This document shows positions 45,695-54,691 of a stretch of 64,000 bases of DNA, one piece after another. Source of the stretch: Avena insularis (lineage: Eukaryota; Streptophyta; Magnoliopsida; Poales; Poaceae). Positions within the stretch are counted from its first letter, which is position 1. Each line of letters starts with the position of its first letter. The stretch spans positions 620,001 through 684,000 of the forward strand of contig JAJUPC010000039.1 in NCBI GenBank assembly GCA_023614405.1, in the 5' to 3' direction. The position numbers were made by a program, and so were the translations under genes. The notes beneath the pieces were generated by a model that saw only the letters and a program-made list of their open reading frames with translations, had not been told where the DNA came from and searched no databases.

Positions 45695-47782
45695 CTAAAT
45701 CTGCATATGTACATCGAACAATTCAACATCTTCGTTGTAGGCTGTATCTCGCATTACATCAAACAATCCCCAGAGCATCTGGTACATGGATGCCGAGTCC
45801 GGGTGAGACTCGTCCCGGGCGACGAAGGTGTGCACCTTGTTCCTGACCTCCACCCAGCTGCACCCGGCCTCCTTCCTCACCCCCGCCTCATCCATCCTCC
45901 GCCGCACCTTGCCGGCGTCGTGCCACTTCCCGTGCATCGCGTGGATGCCCGACATCAGCACATAGCTTGCCGAGTCCCGGTCCTCTCCCCCTTCCGAGAG
46001 CTCCACGAGCTTCTCGGACGCAAGCCTCCCCATTTCTAGGTTGCCGTGCAGCCTACATGACGCCAGCAGCGTCTTCCATTCCAGGATGCCGGGCTCGAAA
46101 GGCATCTCCTCGATCAGGCGGAGGGCGTCGTCGAACCTGCTGCTTCGGCCCAGCATGTCGACCACACAGGCGTAGTGTGAGGGCGTCAGGGTGGCACCGT
46201 GTTGGCCAGCAATTACTGATCTGAAGAATGTCATTCCTTCGCTCACCAGCCCGGCATGGCTGCACGCTGCTAGGACTCCCAGGAACGTCGACTCATCCGG
46301 CTGGCCACCGTTGGAGCAAATCGATCTGAACGCCTCCAGCGCCATGCTCACCTCCCCATGCTCTGCGTACCCGTGGATCAGTGAGTTCCAGGATGCCATG
46401 TCGCAGTGATCCATGATGTCGAACACAAGCCTTGCAGGGACTATCTGGCCGCACTTGGAGTACATGTTGATCAACGCGTTCCCGGTGCAAATCTTGGAGT
46501 CGCATCCTAGCTTTAGAGCCAGGCAATGGAACTGCCTCCCTTGATCCAGCAATGCCAGGTCAGCGCAGGAACTCAGTACGCTGGACAAGGCATAGTTGTT
46601 TGGCATGAGACCATTTGAATGCATCTGGGAGAGCAATGATATGGCCTTCTCACCACAACCGTTCTGGAAATATGCAGAGATAGCTGCTGTCCAGCTGACG
46701 AGGTCTGGATTCTCAATCTTGTTGAACGTAATCTCGAGTTCTTCGACAAGGCCACTCCTGCCATACATGGAGAGCAGGGCATTCAACACCCGGATATCGG
46801 AACTGAGGTCGCGCTTGATCATCAAGGAGTGAAGCTGACGCCCCAAAGCAATGGATCCACAGGCACCAAGAGCAATCGACAAGGCAAACTCATTGGGATC
46901 AACGACGCCCTCCGAGAGCATATCACCAAACACCTGCAGTGCGTCCTCCGGCCTCCCATCTCTGATGTGCAGCTGCATCATGGAGCACCAGGTTACCACG
47001 TTCTTGCACTGGAGATTGTCAAACACGGTCTTCGCCATGTCGAACTCGCCATTTCTCGAGTACAAATCCATCAATGCGCTCGACGCGTAGACGCTCTGCG
47101 ACGGCGAGCCCATTGCCTTGACCATGTATCCATGAATCTGCTCACCGAGAACCAGCGGGCAACACGCCGCCAGGATGCTTGTTATCGTGTGCTCGTTCGG
47201 CTCCACACCCCGTCTCATCATCTGACCAAGCGCCTCCACCGCCAGCCCGAACTCGCCGCTCCGGCAGAACGCCGAGACGAGCGAGGTGTGGCCCACGACG
47301 TCCGGCGACTCCATCCAGTCCAACACGTCCTGGGCCGCGCGGAGGGAGCCGCACCGCGAGTAGAGCTCGACCAGGCAGCTTCCGACCCAGGAGTCCCCGG
47401 CGAAGCCCGAGCGCACGGCGAGCGAGTGCACCTGCTCCCCGGCGCGGAGCGCGCCTGCGGCCGCGCACGCCGCCAGCGCCGCGTTGCACGCGAAGTCGTT
47501 CGGCGCGACGCCGGACGCCACCATGTCAGAGAACGTAGCCAGCGCCTCCTCGGGGCACCCTCCGCGCGTGAGCCCGGACACCGCCGAGGTCCATGCGACC
47601 ACGTTCTTATGCGGCATCCGGTCGAACAGGTCCAGTGCGTCCGCCAGCCTGCCGGCCTTCATGAGCCTGTCCAGCCGCTTGCAGTCGCGCACGACTTCCG
47701 GCGTCTCGCGACGGAGGTGGCGGCGCGGCGGAGGTCCGTGGCCTGGCAGCGCCGGGAGGAGCTTGGCGTGGAGCGCGGCCAT
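45695..47782 (-). CDS. PLS-class pentatricopeptide repeat protein (E subgroup)
   Basis: One uninterrupted exon of 695 codons, as is usual for plant PPR genes. It starts MAALHAKLLPALPGHG, with an Arg/Ala/Pro-rich N-terminus that could be an organelle targeting peptide. From residue ~35 to ~590 it consists of alternating P, L and S PPR motifs, for example DALDLFDRMPHKNVVAWTSA, ALINMYSKCGQIVPARLVFD and WNSLIHGYAEHGEVSMALEA. The C-terminus has E and E+ motifs (EWKTLLASCRLHGNLEMGRL, CSWVEVRNKVHTFVA), and no DYW deaminase domain. PPR proteins of this class usually act as specificity factors for C-to-U editing in plastids or mitochondria and recruit a deaminase in trans; the target is not predictable here. 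The frame is intact. Several long opposite-strand ORFs over this GC-rich exon are shadows. Confidence 0.95.
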   Translation of the reverse strand: MAALHAKLLPALPGHGPPPRRHLRRETPEVVRDCKRLDRLMKAGRLADALDLFDRMPHKNVVAWTSAVSGLTRGGCPEEALATFSDMVASGVAPNDFACNAALAACAAAGALRAGEQVHSLAVRSGFAGDSWVGSCLVELYSRCGSLRAAQDVLDWMESPDVVGHTSLVSAFCRSGEFGLAVEALGQMMRRGVEPNEHTITSILAACCPLVLGEQIHGYMVKAMGSPSQSVYASSALMDLYSRNGEFDMAKTVFDNLQCKNVVTWCSMMQLHIRDGRPEDALQVFGDMLSEGVVDPNEFALSIALGACGSIALGRQLHSLMIKRDLSSDIRVLNALLSMYGRSGLVEELEITFNKIENPDLVSWTAAISAYFQNGCGEKAISLLSQMHSNGLMPNNYALSSVLSSCADLALLDQGRQFHCLALKLGCDSKICTGNALINMYSKCGQIVPARLVFDIMDHCDMASWNSLIHGYAEHGEVSMALEAFRSICSNGGQPDESTFLGVLAACSHAGLVSEGMTFFRSVIAGQHGATLTPSHYACVVDMLGRSSRFDDALRLIEEMPFEPGILEWKTLLASCRLHGNLEMGRLASEKLVELSEGGEDRDSASYVLMSGIHAMHGKWHDAGKVRRRMDEAGVRKEAGCSWVEVRNKVHTFVARDESHPDSASMYQMLWGLFDVMRDTAYNEDVELFDVHMQI

Positions 47783-48047
47783 TGGTTGCCCGTGTCCACT
47801 CCTCCCATGGCAAAGCTTGGAGCTGGAGAGGACTGGATGGATGGGTTTTTTTCTTCAGAAGGAAATGGATAAGCTTCAGGTCAGTGTGGAGTTTGGGCCG
47901 CATAGTTTACATGGGCCATAGAGAGCCTGCTTGGCCTAATAGAGCAAACCACATTGAGGCCCATCCAAGCATGCAAAGCTAGAAGAAAGAGAAGGGTTCG
48001 CTCAAACAAACAAAAAAGAGAAGGGCAAGCTGCAGAGCAGAGCACCA
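47783..48047. promoter_or_regulatory. Short bidirectional promoter between PPR and PARG genes
   Basis: Only 265 bp lie between two divergent start codons. The interval carries three TGGGCC/GGCCCA motifs (47,894-47,899, 47,912-47,917, 47,958-47,963), the TGGGCY site II type typical of constitutively expressed plant genes, which include many organelle-protein genes. No TATA box stands out. The PARG 5' leader from about 47,995 is purine- and A-rich. Confidence 0.6.
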
Positions 48048-51000
48048 ATGGAGGCGCGCGGCGACCTGCAGTCGATCCTGCCGCTGATCCCGGTAGTGCT
48101 CCGGGGCGGCGCGCTCTTCTGGCCGCCGGCAGCGCAGGAGCAGCTGAAGGCGCTGGCGCTCGGTCCCGACGTCAGCCGCGTGACCTCCGGCGACGTCCTC
48201 GCCGACGCGCTCCACGACCTCCGCATCGCCCTCTCCCTCCCGGCGCTCCCCGCGCGCGCCGCCGAGGGCTACGCGCTCTTCTTCGACGACCTCCTCTCGC
48301 GGGCCCACGCGCGGGACTGGTTCTCCGACGTCCTCCCCCGCCTCGCCCGCCTCCTCCTCCGCCTCCCCGCGCTGCTCCAGGACCACTACGCCGCCGCCGC
48401 CGCCGCCGCCCTAGGGCTCCGCCTCCTGGGGGCGCAGGAAGCCGGCGTCGTGCTCATAGTACAGGAGCTCGCCGCCGCGCTGCTAGCCTGCGCGCTCTTC
48501 TGCCTGTTCCCCACCGCCGGTCGCGGCGAGGCGCGCCTCCCGGCCATCAATTTCGACACCTTGTTCGCGTATGCCCCTTGGCCTCAACTCGTCTCGGTTT
48601 GGGTTTTCAAGTGTTTAATTAATCCTTGCAGATGTAGAAGTGATTAGCTGTTCTTATTGATCTCTTGTGCTTATGTGGTTTACGGATGGATGGGCAGGGC
48701 TCTGACTTACAATTCGAGGCCAAGCCAGGAGCACAAAGTGAGGTGCATTGCTCACTATTTCGAGAGGGTGACCGCGTCTTCGCCTACTGGCTTTGTGTCG
48801 TTTGAGCGGAAGGTTCTTCCACTCCACCCTGTCTCTGGTCGCATTACCTACCCTGACATTGATGCTTGGATGAGATCTAGTGTGCCCCTCTGCCCATTCC
48901 GGGTAAGTGGCGTTGTATGTTTTGTACTAGCATTCCTGCAAGGTTCTTCTGAAACTAACTAGAATACAAGTTTTAGACCATATGCCCCTTTTACTCTTTA
49001 GTCTTTACATGAGATGACATATCTTATAGGAAGAGGACTACTTAGTGTGTTAAATTCTATCCTACAATGTTAATTGTGAAGATGTATTCAAAGAGATGGG
49101 AGTAGTTCCTCGAGTGAGATCTGAGTATTCAAAGAGATGGGAGTAGTTTCTCAAGTGAGATCTGAGTATTCAAAGAGATCGGAGTAGTTCCTCAAGTGAG
49201 ATCTGAGGAGTACTGAGCATATTTGCCACAACTGGTTCATATTAGAGTTTTGTATCTATGAACTATGAATATCTGTTTAGAATAGTCGTTTTGTTTTCAA
49301 ATTAGCATTGGCTGGCAGGCATGCTTTGGACTCACTGGAGAAGTAAATTTACTAGTCTTTTTGTTCAGTTTGATTATGTCTTGGCTCTCCATAATGTATC
49401 TGCATCCTGGGAGGAACACATGCTGCAGAATTGAGCTATTGATTTATCAACATTTCGATGGTATGCGCATGCGCATGATAAATTATTTGTATCCTGGTAT
49501 TGCATGATAACGGAAATAAGGCTAGTAGGAATGGATAACTCTGTGACCTGGGAGTACAATTTAAAAACAGCTATAGGGTTCTCTTTTATCGCAATTTTAT
49601 CAAAATGCCCCATGTTACAGTTGAAATGGAGCCTGCTGATTGTTCGTTTTCTTTTCATTAGTAGGTAATTTCCTCAGGTTTGATAGAAGATGAGGAACAA
49701 GAAGCCCTTGAGGTTGACTTTGCGAATAAATATTTGGGAGGAGGTGCACTTTCCAGGGGTTGTGTTCAGGTATTTCTTTTGATTCGTAGATTACTTCTAT
49801 GTTTAACTTCGTCAGAAATGTATCCATTTGGGATTGCATTAATTATGAATTGTTTGGCACTATTTTTAGAATGCACTTTTACATTGTTCTATATGAATTG
49901 TTTGTAACTTATCCATCATCTTTTATGATACATTTAGAACTATTGTTGCATCACTATCTTAAGACCAGTGCTTCACTTCATGGGTATCTGGTGGAAATTA
50001 CAGTACCTTCATTCTGTGTCTTCATGCTGCTACATAGCACTTCCTGATTTTGTGCACCTTGATTACTCCATGTATTAGTGCCTCGGTGGTTCTCTTATAT
50101 GTTGTATCACATCTATGGTACAGGAAGAGCATAGGCGGAGCTATGTGCATGTCAGGGGGGGCCACCGCCCCCCCAGCTTTCAAGCAATCTCTGAAGATTT
50201 TTTTTTGGGGATGAGCTTAGATGTAATTTTTTTAGCATTTGGCCCCCCCCCCAAACATCTAAAGTTCACATCTTGCCCCCCCACATGTGTCTGTCTAGCT
50301 CCGCCACTAAGGAAGAGATCCGTTTCATGATAAACCCTGAACTGATTGTGGGCATGCTCTTCATGGCTTCAATGGAAGATAATGAGGCTATAGAAATTGT
50401 CGGTGCAGAAAGGTTCTCACAGTATATGGGGTTAGTTTTAACCTTAACCACCCTTTGCTTGATTTAGCTCACATAATTGAAAAGGAAAAGTTCCACAGTA
50501 CTATTCAACTATAACATCCCTACACCTACAGCACTTGATGACTTTTACTTTGTAAATGAACCCTTCACTTGCTTCTTACAGGTACGGTTCCTCATTCCGC
50601 TTTGTCGGTGACTATTTAGATACGAAGCCCCTTGATGCATTGGGTAGACGAAAAACTAGGATAGTAGCAATTGATGCTTTGGACTGTCCAACTAAGTTAC
50701 ACTATGAAACTAGTGGTCTTCTAAGGTATGTTTGTTTTTGTTCCCTTCACTGTGTCACAGTATTTCGTGACTTACTGGTAGCTTGTTCTTGCCTATCCTT
50801 TCTAAACGAATCATCATCTTAGTATTTTCCTAAATGTTTTTCATCGGTACTACATCTCTGTGCAGGGAAGTGAACAAAGCGTTTTGTGGATTTTTAGATC
50901 AATCGAAGCATTTGTTCTGTGTGAAGCCTTTCCAGGTTTTTACCTAATGATTCCTGTGAAGTTACTGCTAATTGAATCTTTTATTGAATCACCTAATTTC

Positions 51001-52419
51001 AAGCACTGACAAGTGACAAATATCAGTTAATAGTTTGGCATCTCTATCTCTTCTTAGGTTCAAAATTAGAATGTATTTGCCCCTATCTGTTTTTTCTGCT
51101 TGTCAACCAATGAAGTAATTAGTGCTAGTCAAACAAAAGGAACCTTTGCTGCCTTTGTATATGATCTCAAATAGGGTCTAACATGATAAGCAACAAGGTT
51201 CAAAAAAGCGCTGAGCGCTGAGCGAGCGTTTTCCGGCCGCTTTTTCACACAAGGAAGGCTTAAGCGCTAAGCGCACGCTTAAAGCGCAATTAAACGCTTA
51301 AGCGACCTGAGCGTTTGCTCTCCGCTTAGCGCTTAAGCGTATGCTTAAAATAACACTGATAAGCAATGACTTGCTATAGATGCACGGCACTTGAAGATTG
51401 TGTCAGTATGTTTTGAACTTTTGATCAGTTTTAACTGCTAATGCATGGTTTCAGAATTCTGATACCAAGGATAACTGTCCAAGTGTTAGCTCTGATGACT
51501 GCATAGGAGTTTCAACTGGAAACTGGGGTTGTGGGGCTTTTGGTGGAAACCCTGAAATTAAGAGCATGATTCAGTGGCTTGCTGCATCACAGGTATAGTA
51601 AGAATGTTATTACACAATCGAATATGAAGGATTAAGAGTACATGTGAACTATCTCTGTTTCCAGTTAATTTGCCTGTACTGATAAATTCAACTATCATCA
51701 TCATTGGAGTGTTCAGATATATTTGGCTGCTCTTATTTTGCAGGCACGCCGACCTTTTGTTAATTACTATACTTTCGAGGACGCGTCACTGAAAAGACTA
51801 GAAGAGGTACAACAAGTCTATCAAACCTTATATAAACTTCTGCTTAGTTACAGAAGTAGAAAAAAAAGTCGAACTGTACTACTCTCGGAACTGTAGTAGT
51901 TTTGCATGTCTAATTATCTGCACGGTTCTGTAACCACCCACGAAACGGGTAGCTGTTGTACTTTTTTTTTTTGTGCGCTGGTATGTAATCCTTGGGGACT
52001 TTTGGATCTTCCCCATTCAGTGGAGTCCAATGGGTGCTCTCCATGGACAGACCACGGGTTGGCGATGGGGATCCTCTAATCCATATTTGGAAGCTTTAAT
52101 ACTGTACTTGCTTGCTGGACATGATAGATGGTTCTAGATGTAGCCAGTAATCCTCTGTTTTCTTTACCAAATGGAGTTGGCTGTACTCTCATGTTGCCAG
52201 GCTTTCCTTTTATCTTCTCTTCACCTTACTCTCTACATCTCTACACCGTGACAGGTGATCCAGTGGATATTACGCCACAGATGGACAGTCGGCGAGCTGT
52301 GGCACATGGTTGTCGAGTTCTCGTCCCAGATGCTCAAAGGAGAAACCCACGAGGGCTTCTTGGCTTGGTTACTTCCAATGGACGGTGTCAATAGCGATGC
52401 GGATTACATGTGTGAGTAG
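48048..52419 (+). CDS. PARG: Poly(ADP-ribose) glycohydrolase
   Basis: PARG removes poly(ADP-ribose) from proteins after PARP action in DNA repair and stress. Nine exons fit GT-AG rules and keep one frame for 509 residues: 48,048-48,568; 48,698-48,902; 49,665-49,769; 50,312-50,430; 50,582-50,725; 50,866-50,935; 51,455-51,592; 51,744-51,806; 52,255-52,419. The GC-rich exon 1 encodes an Ala/Leu-rich helical N-terminus. The macrodomain-like catalytic core follows, with [19 protein letters not shown] directly joined to [11 protein letters not shown]. This is the GGG-x(6-8)-QEE signature; catalytic Glu278-Glu279 are the first two codons of exon 4. [12 protein letters not shown] is the second conserved loop. 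A hAT MITE sits right at the exon 4 acceptor, and the model uses the acceptor in the downstream duplicate (CTAAG|GAAGAG); the upstream acceptor would lead to a stop at 50,330. Confidence 0.94.
49086..49208. repeat. Three copies of a 41 bp tandem repeat in PARG intron 2
   Basis: Units start at 49,086, 49,127 and 49,168. Each contains ATTCAAAGAGAT and TCGAGTGAGATCTGAG or TCAAGTGAGATCTGAG. Confidence 0.9.
50122..50317. mobile_element. hAT-type MITE at the PARG exon 4 splice acceptor
   Basis: The 180 bp element (50,130-50,309) is flanked by perfect 8 bp duplications AGGAAGAG (50,122-50,129 and 50,310-50,317). Its inverted ends are CATAGGCGGAGCTA against the complement of TAGCTCCGCCACTA, 12 of 14 matching, and GC-rich runs of G (left) and C (right) sit just inside. 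An 8 bp duplication and the GGCGGAGC-type end fit hAT MITEs. It has no coding capacity of its own. The duplicated 8 bp are the acceptor AG plus GAAGAG, the first two codons of exon 4. Confidence 0.88.
51195..51350. repeat. GCGCTTAAGCG-rich segment in PARG intron 6
   Basis: About 150 bp contain many overlapping copies of AGCGCT, GCTTAAGCG and their inverses (for example CTTAAGCGCTAAGCGCACGC). The local composition is unlike the surrounding intron. It is probably a small MITE or foldback repeat, but I could not define ends or a target duplication. Confidence 0.5.
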
Positions 52420-52424
52420 CCCTG

Positions 52425-52540
52425 TTTCAGAACCTGTGTGATGTGCTGCACTACCTGTGTGATGTGCTGCACTACGGTGTCAATGGCGATGCGGATTAGC
52501 GTCTGTGTGATGTGCTGCACTACCTGTGTGACCAGCAACT
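52425..52540 (+). repeat. Repeated tail in the PARG 3' UTR
   Basis: The unit CCTGTGTGATGTGCTGCACT occurs three times just after the stop codon, once with a second copy of the CDS end (GGTGTCAATGGCGATGCGGA) between units. A local duplication included the last codons of the gene. Confidence 0.8.
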
Positions 52541-54691
52541 TTGCAAAACATTACTGTATTTGTTTCCCTGACAAAAGAACTAGCAGCAAACATGACTGAG
52601 CCACATGCTTCACGATCAGTAAAAGGGTACCTTTTTCAATAGATAGTGTTTAAAATCTGTGCCACAAACATGATAATCATACGTTGATCTTATATAACCA
52701 TGAGTGCCGTGTGATCAAGGTTATCATGTACTAGTAGTACTCTACTACTACTAGATGTGTGCTTACATATATTCCCGTGCATGCATTGATAAGTTTGTGC
52801 ATGTCATGCCCCTCACTTGCATTGAAAGCCTGTATGTAAGCTAGAGAGAGATACAGACACAGCCGACTGGTCTGCTTTACCGTGCCTACAGACATACAGA
52901 AAGGTACTGTATAAATACTACTGCACTGCCTCTACTTCTCCGCACGTCACTGATTACGTACGCGCTCTCTTCCAAATGAAGATTAAAACAGATAAGAAGA
53001 GTACCTACCAAGAGAGCGACTCGCGCGTGACTGCAGGCCTCTTCCTTCTTCACAACCTCAGAGGTATATCTATTCTTCATCACCGGTTCACCACAATTAA
53101 ATACATCTTCAACGAAAACATTAATTTTCTGTCCATGAAACTGTGGCCACCAGAGAGTGGGACGCCAGGCTCGTCCGTGCCGGGGAAGGGCAGGCCTGAA
53201 TGACTGGCCAGATTCCAAGTCTAACCAGGAAATACAGAGGCTCCAATCCGATGATCATCGTCATACAGATATTTTACATTTACACACGACAAACAGAATT
53301 TTGTTTTCTGAGGAAGGCGTAAGCAAGCTGACACGCGCACATACTAGTAAGGAAGAAGCTGAGTTCCGTGACTGGGAGAGATCAAATCTTGGTCGGCAGT
53401 TAGAAAAACGGCCTCAAAAAAGCTATCAAGTTCTCGTCAGGACAGGACACGGTACATGTTAGTTGCTAACACCAAGGTCAGCCATGTCACATGACTACAT
53501 TCCTACAGGTTCTCTACCATAAGATGAAAGAAACCGCGTTCTCATCATGCCACCTCCCATGTTAGGACAAATGAAGCTAAATCATCCAGGGGGCGACACC
53601 ATTGGCCTCCCTACCTACCCTTTGGTTTTCTAGACTCTTCTGTACATCTCCTCGGAAACCTGCAGCATGAGACAGAACCCCATTACAAAGTGGACTCAGC
53701 GAGCATCTCGAAATTGGCCAAAAAAGAATCGTATTTACATGTGCCAGGAAGGATTTTTTCCCCCCCTGATCAAATAAGCAGAGTTTCCTTCTTGTAATGC
53801 TTGATCAAACAGGACTAGAAGGGTGGGTTAATATATTGAAATGCTTAAATTTGCAGAGCACCCAAACAAGTTCCAAGGCGTCCTATGTCTCTAAAAAGGC
53901 AACGGGCTAAACATACTCACTTGCAAGACAAATATTGCTATCATTTCAGTATACAGCATGTGCTGAACGCGAATCCATACCGGTGCAGTTCATGAGTAAC
54001 TTGTTACTATTCATTATAAAAAGAGATAACGCAATTAATAAAACAAAGTTATGGAAAAAACCGAGTAAATGTGCAGGTTGATATGTTTCTTGGGCTTTTA
54101 TGAGCCTGCTGTGGTTAAGCTGCGATGCTCTTATGATTAAAGTTTAACCGAGTAGGAAAGCGGCCTTGTTTTAAGACAGGGTATATAGAAGAAGAAGAAC
54201 TCAATTGGTTTGCATAAACCGCAAACTGCAACATAAGCAAAAAGGTAAAGAACGAACTTAACAGTTTAGGTGTTAGTATCGGTGCATACTGCATAGTGTG
54301 ACCATCTTTCACTTTGGGTGCATCAGACTTCAAATACCAAGGTTCCTAAGTTTAACAGTACATAAAGCCACATTCTACACAATATCCAATGCGACAGGTA
54401 AACAATAAACATTAATAGTTTAGGTGTTAGTATTACTGCAATAGCGGTGCATAGTATTATCATCTTTCACTTTGGGCGTATTGAACTTCAAATATCAAGG
54501 TCCCAAGTTTAACAGTACATAAGGCCACAATCTACACGATAACCAGTGTGACAGTATCAATTTTGTCAACTTTGGCACATTAAAGTGTTCCATTCTGATA
54601 ACGGGAAAATTTCTGAGTTAGAGCCCAGTAACACAAAATGAGATAAATTAATGTGAGAGAAACCTGAAATCGCAACCTCTTGTTCCAGCAT
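52541..54691. other. Intergenic region between converging PARG and FAR1-like genes
   Basis: No gene is visible. A tandem duplication with a ~154 bp period lies at about 54,264-54,553; both copies contain GTTTAGGTGTTAGTAT, ATCTTTCACTTTGGG and AAGTTTAACAGTACATAA. The 52,900-53,460 ORFs on both strands have no recognisable domains. Confidence 0.4.

Noticed and set aside
46829..47872. 347-residue plus-strand ORF over the PPR gene
   Set aside because: It lies opposite the intact PPR exon in GC-rich DNA, is Arg/His/Val-rich and has no domain; it is a codon-bias shadow.
50115..50330. 71-residue ORF across the PARG MITE as the real exon 4
   Set aside because: It keeps the catalytic Glu pair but then runs through MITE sequence to a stop, losing conserved downstream PARG blocks; kept only as a possible alternative transcript.
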